Positions 38,307 through 46,175 are shown, counted from the stretch's first letter. The stretch: DNA of 64,000 nt from Streptomyces carminius (GCF_002794255.1 NZ_PGGW01000064.1:1-64000); one strand, 5' to 3'. The notes: generated from the sequence alone by a model not told the origin. Made by a program: numbers and translations.

Positions 38307-38873
38307 GTGCGGGTCTTCGTGGACACCAATGTCCTGTTCCCGTTCTCCGTCATGGACCTGATGCTCGCTCTCACCGAGGACGCCGTACACGAGGTCGTGC
38401 GGTCCGAGCAGCTCCTCCTGGAGTGGGAGCGCGTCATCGTCCGGGAACAGCGACGCTCTCCGCACTCGGCTGCGGCGGTCACCCAAGCCGTCCGCCGTTT
38501 CTTCGCCGACTGCGAGATCCGCGCGTCGGCCTACGCCCACCTTGTCGACGAGATGCCCGGGGAAGATCCGGACGACCGGCACCATGCGGCGGCTGCCGTG
38601 GCCGCCGGTGCCGGTGCGCTGATCACCTGGAACCTTGCCGACTTCCCCGCAGAGGATCTGTCCGAACACGGCGTACGGGTCCTCGACCCGGACAGCTATC
38701 TCTGTGAGCTGTACGCCGAGGTGCCGCACGAGGTCCGCGAGACGGTGGTCAGGCTGGCGGAGGAGAAGCGGAACCCGCCTGTGACGGCCCTGGACGCCGT
38801 TGCCCGGCTTGCGAAGGCGGGAGTCCCCCGCTTCGCCGACCTCCTGACGCATGACCCAGAGCTGCGCTGCTGA
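38307..38873 (+). CDS. PIN-domain toxin (putative ribonuclease)
   Basis: A 188-aa PIN-domain protein following the antitoxin. Acidic active-site residues are visible: Asp6 in MRVFVDTNVLFPF, Glu in EQLLLEWERVI, and Asp/His residues in EDPDDRHHAAAAVAAG and TWNLADFPAEDL. PIN toxins cut RNA with Mg2+. The C-terminal 55 residues (VRLAEEKRNPPVTALDAVARLAKAGVPRFADLL) form an extra helical tail that could bind the antitoxin. GTG 38307 has GGGGG upstream. The enzyme looks intact. Confidence 0.87.
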   Translation: MRVFVDTNVLFPFSVMDLMLALTEDAVHEVVRSEQLLLEWERVIVREQRRSPHSAAAVTQAVRRFFADCEIRASAYAHLVDEMPGEDPDDRHHAAAAVAAGAGALITWNLADFPAEDLSEHGVRVLDPDSYLCELYAEVPHEVRETVVRLAEEKRNPPVTALDAVARLAKAGVPRFADLLTHDPELRC

Positions 38874-38936
38874 AACCGCCGCCGTCTCTTCGGTCCGTGC
38901 CCCCGTGCGCCGTGGGTGGCCTCCCGCTTTCAGCGA

Positions 38937-39479
38937 CTACCCGGCCCACTTCCGAGGCCGCCAGACGTAGCGGACGTCCGGCTCGCGTTCCTCGTTGCGC
39001 AGTCCGTCGGTCCGCCCGGCCTCGACGAAGCCGTGCCGCTCGTAGAACCGCCGCGCCGGTCCGTTGACCTGGAACGTCCACAGGCCGAGCCCCTGCGGCC
39101 GCCGCCGCTTGGCCAGTTCCACGAACCGGTCCCCCAAGCCCCGGCCGCGCCACGGCGGATCGAGGTAGAGCTGTTCCAGTTCCGCGCCGTCGAGCACCAG
39201 GAGACCGGCCACACCGTCCCCGGCGACCGCCACCCAGCTCTCGCACCGGGGCACCACCACATGCGAGAACCAGTCCCGCACCTCGTCGTCACCGTGCGCG
39301 CGGCGCACGGTCGGCAGCGCGGCGGCGAAGGACCGCAGCCACACCTCGGCCATCCCGTCCGCGTCACGCTCACCGGCCCGCCGGAGCAGGAGATCGTCAC
39401 CGTCCACAACACGCGACTGTCCCAGACGGACGCCCCGGACGCACTCGATTTCAAGGCCGCCGTTCAGCCCCGGCCGCAC
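38937..39479 (-). CDS. GNAT family N-acetyltransferase
   Basis: A 180-aa GNAT protein. The acetyl-CoA motif is in QLYLDPPWRGRGLGDRFVEL, with a C-terminal FQVNGPARRFYERHGFVEAG typical of amino-acid or small-molecule acetyltransferases. Substrate unknown. Start choice is uncertain: GTG 39479 gives the longest form, while GTG 39407 (VDGDDLLLRRAGERD) matches where GNAT similarity begins. It is convergent with the PIN toxin gene and 63 bases from it. Confidence 0.8.
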   Translation of the reverse strand: MRPGLNGGLEIECVRGVRLGQSRVVDGDDLLLRRAGERDADGMAEVWLRSFAAALPTVRRAHGDDEVRDWFSHVVVPRCESWVAVAGDGVAGLLVLDGAELEQLYLDPPWRGRGLGDRFVELAKRRRPQGLGLWTFQVNGPARRFYERHGFVEAGRTDGLRNEEREPDVRYVWRPRKWAG

Positions 39480-39582
39480 TTTCAGGCCGGCGGAGTCGAT
39501 CTCCCCGTCACCCCGCCCTCACCGGGGCAGGCGACGAAGGACCCCAGCGTCGGCCCGTACGCACAAGGCCGACTTCACGGCC

Positions 39583-39843
39583 TCACCCTCCTCCGCCCTC
39601 ACGGGCCTCTCGCTCCTCCGGCCGCAGGACGAACGTCCCCATGCCCTTCTCGGACCTGGTGACTCCCTGCGCCCGTACGTGCTCCATGGCGCGCTGTGCC
39701 GTCGAGTTCACCACACCGAACTCGTTCGCGATCTGTACGACGCTGGGCACCTTGCTGCCGGGCGGGTACTCACCGGAGTGGATGCGCCGGAGGATCTCCT
39801 CGGCGATCTGAGGCCACATGGCGCGCGTACGGTCGATCCGCAT
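39583..39843 (-). CDS. Mini GntR-type DNA-binding protein
   Basis: An 86-aa protein that is only a GntR winged helix: WPQIAEEILRRIHSGEYPPGSKVPSVVQIANEFGV then NSTAQRAMEHVRAQGVTRSEKGMGTFV. No effector domain follows, so it is about a third of normal length. ATG 39843 is chosen because GGGGGA lies 7 bases upstream. Such stand-alone domains occur near actinomycete integrative elements, where a KorSA-like GntR repressor controls transfer genes. A similar 81-aa protein lies at 41193-41438. Confidence 0.8.
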   Translation of the reverse strand: MRIDRTRAMWPQIAEEILRRIHSGEYPPGSKVPSVVQIANEFGVVNSTAQRAMEHVRAQGVTRSEKGMGTFVLRPEEREAREGGGG

Positions 39844-39913
39844 TTCGCGATCCCCCATCAGGAGAATGCCCCGGCGCAAGCAGACCTCCGGGACTCGGGC
39901 ACAAGGTCGTCGG

Positions 39914-40678
39914 TCAGATGGATGCCCGGTCGACGCCGAACTCGTAGGCGACTTCCCAGCGGGCGTCGGGGACGGTGATGTCTGCGGTTTCCACCGGGCG
40001 GCCGTCGGTGTCGTAGTAGGTGCGCTCGATGTGGAGGACCAAATCGCCCAGGGCGATGCCGAGCAGGTTGGCCTGCTCCTGATCAGCCCGCCCGGGCCGG
40101 GGGATCTCGACGGCCGTTTCGATGGTGACGCCGATGGAACGCATCCGTTCGACGACTCCGGTGCCCGCCAGCGGACCCGCCTCGGGCAGCACGATCGGAG
40201 TGCCGTCGGTGACGGCCATGGGCTCCCAAGACTCGGAGAGCTGCACGGGCCGGCCGTCGGCGAGGAACTCGTAGCGGGTGAGGACGCACGGGTCGCCGGG
40301 GCTGAGGGCGAGACGTTCGGCGATGCGCTCGGGAGCGGGAACACGGGCCTGGCTGTGGGATTCCCAGGTGCCCGCCCGGTCGTGCTCGGTCATGTCGGCG
40401 CGAAACGGGGAGCCGCCGCGACGTTCGCGGTGGCGGGAGCGGACCATGCGGGAGCGCTCGCGCGGTTTGCGCACATAGGTGCCCGATCCGGCGCGTCCCT
40501 CCAGGAGGCCTTCGACGATGAGCCGGTCCATGGCGCGCTGGGTGACGTTGCGGCCGACGCCGTACTCCTCGGCGAGTTGGGCGCGGGAGGGCAGCTTCTC
40601 TCCGACAGCCCACTCGCCTGCCTTGATGCGGGCGCGCAGGGCGTCTGCGATCTGGAGGTAGGGCGCCTCTCGTGGCAT
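39914..40678 (-). CDS. GntR family regulator with UTRA domain (HutC/KorSA-like)
   Basis: A 254-aa regulator with a GntR winged helix at 1-70 (YLQIADALRARIKAGEWAVGEKLPSRAQLAEEYGVGRNVTQRAMDRL) and a C-terminal UTRA ligand-binding domain (LTRYEFLADGRPVQLSESWEPM, LVLHIERTYYDTDGRPVETADITVP). HutC-type regulators bind a small ligand and release DNA. In pSAM2-like elements such a protein represses excision and transfer. It is divergent from a small coupled operon. Direct repeats with a dyad (40736-40769) lie in the shared promoter region. Confidence 0.88.
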   Translation of the reverse strand: MPREAPYLQIADALRARIKAGEWAVGEKLPSRAQLAEEYGVGRNVTQRAMDRLIVEGLLEGRAGSGTYVRKPRERSRMVRSRHRERRGGSPFRADMTEHDRAGTWESHSQARVPAPERIAERLALSPGDPCVLTRYEFLADGRPVQLSESWEPMAVTDGTPIVLPEAGPLAGTGVVERMRSIGVTIETAVEIPRPGRADQEQANLLGIALGDLVLHIERTYYDTDGRPVETADITVPDARWEVAYEFGVDRASI

Positions 40679-40730
40679 GGGCTCTCCGTGTCGCCCGGAG
40701 GGGCGGGGTGGTGGACGGCTGTTGGCGACA

Positions 40731-40769
40731 TTGACAAGCTACTGCATCAGGTGGAAGCTACTGAAGTAG
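40731..40769. promoter_or_regulatory. Promoter/operator between UTRA-GntR gene and small ORFs
   Basis: A perfect TTGACA (40731-40736) is followed by two copies of AAGCTACTG (40736-40744 and 40755-40763), 19 bases apart and thus on one face of the helix. The second copy belongs to a dyad CTACT-GA-AGTAG (40758-40769). No good -10 is seen at the right spacing. The layout fits autoregulation by the divergent GntR protein. Confidence 0.5.
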
Positions 40770-40808
40770 GAATACTCTCCGCGCTGACACGCTCACCGGG
40801 GGACACCT

Positions 40809-41072
40809 GTGCGCTCTCGCAGTTTCACGGCTCGGACCATCGCGGTCACTACCGGCCTGTCGGTGGCCACGGGCAATGAACCACGCAACAGCAAGGCCTC
40901 CACGGGTGTCCGCGTCGAGATCGACCTCCCCGATGGACTCAACGGCGTCCGCTGGCGCGCCATCCTGGCTGCCTTGACCCAAGCCGACCGCTATGGGCAC
41001 ACCCGGGCCGACCACGGGGCCACCGTATGGGCCGAGATCGACCAGGACGACCAGAAGGAAGGCGTGCCGTGA
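40809..41072 (+). CDS. Small conserved-looking protein of the GntR island, function unknown
   Basis: An 87-aa protein with no family I can name. The C-terminal half is the more structured part (VRVEIDLPDGLNGVRWRAILAALTQADRYGHT then TVWAEIDQDD), with a plausible beta-alpha-beta pattern and no membrane segment. GTG 40809 is preceded by GGGGGA. It overlaps the next ORF in a GTGA joint, so the two are translated together. It probably belongs to an operon controlled by the divergent GntR regulator. Confidence 0.65.
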   Translation: MRSRSFTARTIAVTTGLSVATGNEPRNSKASTGVRVEIDLPDGLNGVRWRAILAALTQADRYGHTRADHGATVWAEIDQDDQKEGVP

Positions 41073-41221
41073 ACACCAATGCCTCTGCCACCACAGCGCC
41101 GCCCCCAGTCGAGCAACCGGCAAATCGCCCCAGCGACCGACACCGTGGACGGTTCGCGATGCACTCAGACGGCTCTTACGCTCCGAGCAGATTCAACTGC
41201 TTTTGCCATTGGGGCCGATGA
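41069..41221 (+). CDS. Tiny coupled ORF with Cys/His tail, function unknown
   Basis: A 50-aa peptide whose GTG start overlaps the preceding stop codon. The N-terminal half is Thr/Pro-rich; the C-terminal half (HRGRFAMHSDGSYAPSRFN then CFCHWGR) has a C-x-C-H cluster that could bind a metal. Its last 29 bases overlap the 3' end of the convergent mini GntR gene, so transcripts of the two would be antisense. Coding status rests mainly on the GTGA coupling and the Streptomyces-like codon pattern. Confidence 0.5.
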   Translation: MNTNASATTAPPPVEQPANRPSDRHRGRFAMHSDGSYAPSRFNCFCHWGR

Positions 41222-41438
41222 CAAATGAGCCCAGCCCTGGTTCGGTACGCGTGAGCCCGGCTTCCCTCAGCCCTCTCAGAGCCTTCTGCGCAGTGGCCAC
41301 CGCCACTCCGAACTCCTCCGTGAGGGCCACAACGGACGGTACACGGCTGTTGGGAGGGTAGGCCCCGTCTTCGATCCGGGCAGCGAGGATGTCCCGGACC
41401 TGGATCCACTTGGCTCGCGTCTCGTCCAGTTCCGTCAT
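41193..41438 (-). CDS. Mini GntR-type DNA-binding protein
   Basis: An 81-aa stand-alone GntR winged helix: WIQVRDILAARIEDGAYPPNSRVPSVVALTEEFGVAVATAQKALRGL and TEPGLGSFVIG. It is close in layout to the 86-aa protein at 39583-39843, as though duplicated. It lacks any effector domain. It is divergent from the Cys-rich ORF pair at 41581-42317, with inverted repeats in the shared gap, which makes autoregulation likely. Confidence 0.8.
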   Translation of the reverse strand: MTELDETRAKWIQVRDILAARIEDGAYPPNSRVPSVVALTEEFGVAVATAQKALRGLREAGLTRTEPGLGSFVIGPNGKSS

Positions 41439-41455
41439 ACGCCCGACCGTAGATC

Positions 41456-41512
41456 GGTGTAGTACTCACCGCGATCTATAGAATCCAATAGAGCACCCTA
41501 GTACGCTTGACA
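41456..41512. promoter_or_regulatory. Operator-rich divergent promoter region
   Basis: This A/T-rich gap holds GGTG-N7-CACC (41456-41470) around AGTACT, TCTAT-N8-ATAGA (41475-41492), a second AGTAC (41500-41504), a TAGAAT element (41479-41484) and a perfect TTGACA (41507-41512). The density of dyads suggests binding by the mini GntR protein. The TTGACA lacks a matching -10. Confidence 0.45.
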
Positions 41513-41520
41513 AAAGAGAA

Positions 41521-41549
41521 CCCCCGCGACGGCGGCAACCGTCCGGGGG
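41521..41549 (+). terminator. Leader hairpin (possible attenuator) before the Cys-rich ORFs
   Basis: CCCCCG + GACGG (41521-41532, one bulged C) pairs with CCGTC + CGGGGG (41539-41549) around loop CGGCAA. It sits 32 bases upstream of ATG 41581, so it acts either as an attenuator or as an mRNA-stabilising leader. Confidence 0.5.
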
Positions 41550-41580
41550 CAATGGCCGATCACTGACAAGGAGTGACGAC

Positions 41581-41925
41581 ATGGCAAGGGTACTCACCGC
41601 CCTTCTCCTCCGGCTGTTTCCACCGTCCGGACGGCACCGCCGGACCACCGAGCTCGAGCCCTGTGTCCGGTGCAAGAAGCCCGGGCACTACGGCGCCGTG
41701 CACTGGCATCTGTGCCCGCCGTGCCGCCGGCCCGACCTCCAGCGCCGCACGCTCCTCCGCACCAACCGCGCCGTCCTGGCCGTGCCCGGCGGCCACGCCC
41801 CGCCCCCTCGGCCGTACCTCCACCCGCACCAGGTGCAGGAACAGCGGCGGCGGGCCCTGGAACTCGCCCTGGACGGCATCGACGTCGGCCCGGAGATCAT
41901 CCACGGCATGCGGGTGGCGGTGTGA
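41581..41925 (+). CDS. Small Cys-rich basic protein, function unknown
   Basis: A 114-aa basic protein with two Cys pairs (PCVRCKKPGHYG and HLCPPCRRPDL) that look like a zinc ribbon near residues 28-55. No family is recognised. AAGGAG lies 8 bases before ATG 41581. Its stop overlaps the next ORF start (GTGA). The style (tiny, coupled, zinc-ribbon-like) resembles the accessory genes of actinomycete integrative elements, but there is no integrase, replication or transfer gene in the window. Confidence 0.65.
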   Translation: MARVLTALLLRLFPPSGRHRRTTELEPCVRCKKPGHYGAVHWHLCPPCRRPDLQRRTLLRTNRAVLAVPGGHAPPPRPYLHPHQVQEQRRRALELALDGIDVGPEIIHGMRVAV

Positions 41926-42317
41926 ACACCGTCCGGGCGGCCTTCTGCCGACACCGTGATGCCCGCCCGGCAACCGTCGAGGTCGCCTTCATCGCCCAGA
42001 ACTCCGGCCCCGGCGTCTCCGTCATCGCATGCCGGGAGTGCGCCACACCGGTACTGGACCGCCGCGCGCTCTCCGAGCGGCGCACCCGTTCCGCCCCGGG
42101 CACGGACGGCCCCGGAGGAACAGGTGTGAGGCCCCGGACAGCGGAGAACTACCACTCCGCGTACTGCCGCTTCGGCGGCTGCGAACGGTGCAGGGAGGAC
42201 AAGCCGTCGGCCCGCCCCGTCGAAGGCCTGATCTACCTCGTCTGCACGTGCCCGTGCCACACCGCCCTGGAACGACGAGAAGCGGCCATAAGGGCCGCCG
42301 AACAGAAGCGGAAGTAA
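41922..42317 (+). CDS. Cys-rich protein, translationally coupled, function unknown
   Basis: A 131-aa protein started by a GTG overlapping the previous stop. It has Cys clusters FCRHRDARP, VIACRECATP, YCRFGGCERCRED and CTCPCHTALERR, enough for two zinc sites. The C-terminus is a charged helix ending in EQKRK. It is the last gene of the small operon; about 440 bases without a gene follow. Confidence 0.65.
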   Translation: MNTVRAAFCRHRDARPATVEVAFIAQNSGPGVSVIACRECATPVLDRRALSERRTRSAPGTDGPGGTGVRPRTAENYHSAYCRFGGCERCREDKPSARPVEGLIYLVCTCPCHTALERREAAIRAAEQKRK

Positions 42318-42757
42318 CCCGGGAGAGCCCGAGACGCCCCTGTGTCTACCGCCCCTCAGACAGGTGGTCGGCACGGGGGCGGCCGCTGTTGCGGCTGCTG
42401 TTCTCCGGCTCTCAGATCTGCTCCAGCCACCGCACGCGCTGCCGCAGGGACAAGGCACCGAGGTTCGCTGAAGAGACGCAGTCGATGAACACATGACCTG
42501 CGCCGAGACGGCGTGATCATGACGCGATGCCGGGCCGGCAGACGATGTCCTGAAACCCCAGGCGTTCTCACTGTCCCAGTCCCGACGGTGCCGACCGTGC
42601 CCGTCCCGTCAGGTCGCGCGGCGGGGTGCACCGCCCGGCACACAGGCTCTCTGGCCCCTCCTCGACACGTACCGTGTCCGAATCCTTTGCCTCACCGTCA
42701 GCAGGCCCGGTACACAGGTCACTTACAGGTGTCCGCGCTGTGACCAGAGGAAGCATC
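42318..42757. other. Gene-free stretch upstream of the WXG100-like operon
   Basis: No ORF here has convincing codon bias. Inverted repeats precede the operon: GACACG-TAC-CGTGTC (42664-42678) and GGTCAC-N17-GTGACC (42717-42745). They could be operators for the gene at 42758; no clear -35/-10 pair is visible. Confidence 0.45.
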
Positions 42758-43198
42758 ATGTCGTTCGACGAGGAGTGGGCCCAGCTCGTGGCCAAGGCCA
42801 CACGGGAGCAGGAGACCCGTATGCGGCTCAACGGAGACAACGGCGGAGGCAAGGGTGGCGGTGGCGGGAAGAAGCTCCAAGTCACTCCAAGCGAACTCAC
42901 CAAGCGTGCGGGCAGGACCGACACCGTCCGCGGCGACCTCGGCAAGGCCGACGACGCCACGATGCGGGAGACGAAGCAGGTCGCGGCCGGATTGAAGGGC
43001 TTCAAGTCCGCCGGAGCATTCGCGATCTTCCAGGAGCGCTGGGAGGAGCAGATGAAGTATCTGCAGGGCCTGCTGAACGACGGCGTCGCGAAGCCGTTGC
43101 GCTCAGCGGCAAACGAACTCCAGCGTGAGGACGGCGACCGGGCCAAGGTGATCGACGGGCTGAGGATCGAAGAGGACGAGAAGGCGGAGAAGAAGTGA
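42758..43198 (+). CDS. WXG100-like helical partner protein
   Basis: A 146-aa, mostly helical and highly charged protein (WAQLVAKATREQETRMRLN; VTPSELTKRAGRTDTVRGDL; FQERWEEQMKYLQGLL) with a Gly/Lys linker (GGGKGGGGGKK). It lacks signal peptide and membrane segments. The helix-turn-helix hairpin and size are like ESX/WXG100-type proteins, though the exact W-x-G is missing. Its stop overlaps the start of the 755-aa gene (GTGA), so the two are made together and may form a complex. AGAGGAAG precedes ATG 42758. Confidence 0.65.
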   Translation: MSFDEEWAQLVAKATREQETRMRLNGDNGGGKGGGGGKKLQVTPSELTKRAGRTDTVRGDLGKADDATMRETKQVAAGLKGFKSAGAFAIFQERWEEQMKYLQGLLNDGVAKPLRSAANELQREDGDRAKVIDGLRIEEDEKAEKK

Positions 43199-45462
43199 CG
43201 CTGGACTACAGCACCGTCAAGGACGCCGATCTCGCTCCGCTGTCCGAGGCGGTCACCAAGTGGCGGAACCTGCCCGGCCAGTTCGACACCATCGCCACCT
43301 CCTTCCAGAACGAGGTGTCCAAGGCCCTTCGCACCTCCGATTGGGAAGGAGAGGCTGCGGAGGCGGCCTTCAAGAAGTTCGACGGGGTGGAGAAGCAACT
43401 CAAGAACGCCTCCGAGGAAGCCAAGGACGTTCACCGGCTGCTCGACAACGCGCTGGACAGCTTCCGTTCCGCCCAGAAGCGCCTCCGGGACGTCGCCTCC
43501 GAGGTGGCCGAGGACAGGAACCTGAAAATGTCCCCGGCCGGCCTGGTGTATCTGGACCCTGACGACAAGAAGGAGCCCAGCCGACTCGCCGTCCTCAAGC
43601 AGGCGTACGAGGACGTGGTCCGTGGCTACAACAACCGGATCAGCACGGCTCTCGCCGACGCCACCGAGGCCGACACCGCACTGCACTGGGCCCTCTCCCA
43701 GGATCCCAACGGGCGCTCCCCGGGCTTCCACCCGGACATGTTCAACAGCATCAAGGACGCTCAGCGGGGGCGCCGCGAAGCGCGCAAGGACGCCGACACC
43801 CTCGTCAAGCTCACCGCGCTCGGCAAAGACATGACCGACGAACAGCTCGCGCAGTTCAACCGCCTGGCCAGGAAGCACGAGGGCGACCCCTACTTCGCCG
43901 AACGTTACGCGACCAAGGTCGGCCCCGAGGGAACCCTGCGGTTCTGGCAGGGCGTCGCCGACCAGCGGCGTCACTCCGACAAGGACGCGGTGAAGACTCT
44001 GGCGGACATCCAGAAGTCCCTGTCCCACACCCTCGCCACCGCCTCGCACTCCGGGAGCGACGCCATGCGGGAGTGGAAGAAGGAGATGATCAGGCTCGGT
44101 GACGAGCGCATCCACTTCACCCACTCGGGCGCGGCAGCGAATCTCCCGAGCCAGGGATCCTACGGTTTCTCGATCATGAGCAGCCTGATGCGCCACGGAG
44201 AGTACGACACCGAGTTCCTGAAGAGCTACGGCAAGGAGCTCATCAGCTTCGAGAAAAAGCACGACGGCGACCCCGAAGACCTGTGGTATGTGGACGACCA
44301 CAAGGCCCGACTCAGCTTCGGCTCCGACTCCGGCAACGATCCCATGGCCGGCTACTTGGAGGCACTGGGCCACAATCCGGAGGCGTCCAAGGAGATGTTC
44401 TACTCCTCTCCGTGGGAAAAGAGCCCGGGTGACGCTAAAAACCTGGACCCCGATTTGAGGTATCTACTGCTTGAGCGCGAGTGGATAAAGGACTCAGCAT
44501 CGGGAGAGAAGGCTCATTTGGGATATGGATATGACGAACTGGGGCACGCCTTGGAGGCTGCCACTCTCGGCATGCCGTACGACCGTCCCGAGCTCGGCCT
44601 GGAGCGAGATAATTCCTCAGCGAACGTCATGCACCAGGTTGTAGCCGTTGCAGGGAGGGATAAGGACTACGCCGTCGACAGGCCTGGCATCGGGGACAGT
44701 CTGGCGAGAATGGGAGCAGGATATATCGACGATCTGAACTGGGCAATTTCAGACTTCGGAGGAGCGGATTACGACCAGAAGACGCGCGATGCCGCCTTCC
44801 AGAGTAGCGAAGGGCTGAGCCACTTCAAGGTCGGGCCGAACCTCGCAACCGGGTTCCTTGTTGCCACTGGACGAAACGAAGGAGGCTACGAGGTACTTGC
44901 GGCGGCCCAGCAAGAGTACACCGCAACTCTAATGAGGGCACAGTCCGGCCCGAACGCCGAGGCAGGGCTAATCCTCGAAACAAGCGCCAAGGCCAACGGA
45001 ATAATTGACCATGCGCGGGTGCACGACATTAAGGAATCCTACAATGACAATAAAGACGAAATGGAGCGGAAACTAGCCGAATCGGCGGAATGGGAAAAGT
45101 TTGCCGTGAGTCAGGGGGTCGGACTCGGCGCAGGCCTCCTCACCCTGCCCTTCGGGGGCCCCACTACATCCGCAGCAGTCGCTTTCGTAGTGCCTACCGT
45201 GATCGAGGGAGTGGCAAGCGCAACAGAAACAAAGTACGAAGTGGAATTGAATCAGCAACTAGAAAAGAAGATGGATAAATTCGAGGAAGAGAACAGGGTG
45301 AGCCCCGCAGAGTTCACCTCCCGCGGGAAAGTGAGGTCAGTCGACCCTCTCGACGCCTTTATCTCCGCCCATAATATCTCAAGAGAAGGTGACTGGCTTA
45401 ACCGTTTGGACGTCCAGGGCCGTTACTACGACGGCGGCGATGAAGCTAAATTGCTTTTCTAA
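43195..45462 (+). CDS. Large WXG100-N-terminal protein with foreign-looking C-terminal half (DUF6571-like)
   Basis: A 755-aa protein. The first ~100 residues form a WXG100-type hairpin (SDWEGEAAEAAF, Trp50-Glu-Gly52), then a coiled region. The central part (LARKHEGDPYFAERYATKVGP; MSSLMRHGEYDTEFLKSYGKEL; MAGYLEALGHNPEASKEMF) resembles DUF6571-type actinobacterial proteins; this assignment is tentative. Near residues 635-675 a hydrophobic hairpin (LGAGLLTLPFGGP, AVAFVVPTVIEGVAS) could enter a membrane. GC and codon use change sharply near 44430: bases 43681-43740 have 43/60 G+C, but 45001-45060 only 25/60, with ATA, CTA and AAT codons. It has no Sec signal; the WXG start suggests ESX-type export or complex formation with the upstream protein. 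Confidence 0.75.
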   Translation: MTLDYSTVKDADLAPLSEAVTKWRNLPGQFDTIATSFQNEVSKALRTSDWEGEAAEAAFKKFDGVEKQLKNASEEAKDVHRLLDNALDSFRSAQKRLRDVASEVAEDRNLKMSPAGLVYLDPDDKKEPSRLAVLKQAYEDVVRGYNNRISTALADATEADTALHWALSQDPNGRSPGFHPDMFNSIKDAQRGRREARKDADTLVKLTALGKDMTDEQLAQFNRLARKHEGDPYFAERYATKVGPEGTLRFWQGVADQRRHSDKDAVKTLADIQKSLSHTLATASHSGSDAMREWKKEMIRLGDERIHFTHSGAAANLPSQGSYGFSIMSSLMRHGEYDTEFLKSYGKELISFEKKHDGDPEDLWYVDDHKARLSFGSDSGNDPMAGYLEALGHNPEASKEMFYSSPWEKSPGDAKNLDPDLRYLLLEREWIKDSASGEKAHLGYGYDELGHALEAATLGMPYDRPELGLERDNSSANVMHQVVAVAGRDKDYAVDRPGIGDSLARMGAGYIDDLNWAISDFGGADYDQKTRDAAFQSSEGLSHFKVGPNLATGFLVATGRNEGGYEVLAAAQQEYTATLMRAQSGPNAEAGLILETSAKANGIIDHARVHDIKESYNDNKDEMERKLAESAEWEKFAVSQGVGLGAGLLTLPFGGPTTSAAVAFVVPTVIEGVASATETKYEVELNQQLEKKMDKFEEENRVSPAEFTSRGKVRSVDPLDAFISAHNISREGDWLNRLDVQGRYYDGGDEAKLLF

Positions 45463-45471
45463 GGGTTGGTG

Positions 45472-46149
45472 ATGATGGGGAGAACCGGGGCAACCAGGGC
45501 CGCAGCCTTCGCAATGTTGATCACTCTCACTGCGCCAGGAGTTTCCTCGTGCAGTTCAGGAGGAGATGAGCGCGCTTCAGAGGAACCTTCGACGGATTAC
45601 CCAACCGTCCCGTTGATTCGCGCATGCGACAGCATTCTACCCAAGGAAGCCGCAGTTGAAATAAGGTCATCCCTTGGCATTGATGAGGTTCGCGTGGAAA
45701 AGACAGAAGGAAGCATTGAAGAGAAGGCCAGAGAAGCCTTCGACGAGGGACACGATTCCGACTTCACTCTTGTCTGCCGCTTCTACACCGAGATAGAAGA
45801 CGAAGAGGTGGGAATGAGCGTTGACTTCCGCCGAGAGAATGGGGCTCCACCAACCTTGCACAATAGTGAGCCCTCCTGGACTTTTTACCGGATCGGCAAA
45901 AATGCTCTACTTAGAGAGAATGAGAACATCACACACTTGGACACCTTGTGCCTAACTCCCGGATCGCCTGGAGACTCAGACAGGGAGAACACGATAAGTC
46001 TTTCCCTGACAGAAGATATGGGAATCAGCAGCAAGGCAAAGGCCAGCATTCTTGCTGCAACGGCAGAAAAGGTCGCCTCTGGCCTGCGGTGCACCAATAA
46101 TGTCAGCTTTCCTAGTGAACCAAAAATCACTCCACTTCCCCAGAAGTGA
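45472..46149 (+). CDS. Lipoprotein of the low-GC cassette (DUF3558-like?)
   Basis: A 225-aa lipoprotein: hydrophobic AFAMLITLTAPG then lipobox VSSC. The mature part has Cys residues at RACDSILPKEAA, LVCRFYTE, TLCLTPG and GLRCTNN, a pattern similar to DUF3558 lipoproteins; that link is my guess. Codon use is unlike the rest of the genome (CTA, CTT, AGA and AAT together near 45900). It starts 10 bases after the 755-aa gene, with AAGGG 6 bases before ATG 45472, so it is coexpressed and may be its surface partner or protector. Confidence 0.7.
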   Translation: MMGRTGATRAAAFAMLITLTAPGVSSCSSGGDERASEEPSTDYPTVPLIRACDSILPKEAAVEIRSSLGIDEVRVEKTEGSIEEKAREAFDEGHDSDFTLVCRFYTEIEDEEVGMSVDFRRENGAPPTLHNSEPSWTFYRIGKNALLRENENITHLDTLCLTPGSPGDSDRENTISLSLTEDMGISSKAKASILAATAEKVASGLRCTNNVSFPSEPKITPLPQK

Positions 46150-46175
46150 GGAAGGAGACGGGGATTGGAAGGTAG

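Noticed and set aside
41507..41512. Perfect TTGACA as a full promoter for the Cys-rich ORFs
   Set aside because: No -10-like hexamer lies 16-19 bases downstream, where a GC-rich hairpin occurs instead.
37700..42757. Attachment sites, integrase or tRNA for an integrative element
   Set aside because: No tRNA-like sequence, no recombinase motifs and no obvious long direct repeats were seen at the island edges.
42568..44373. A 601-codon minus-strand frame opposite the WXG-like operon
   Set aside because: It is a shadow of two coupled plus-strand genes, and its sequence is Val/Gly/Leu-rich without any domain.
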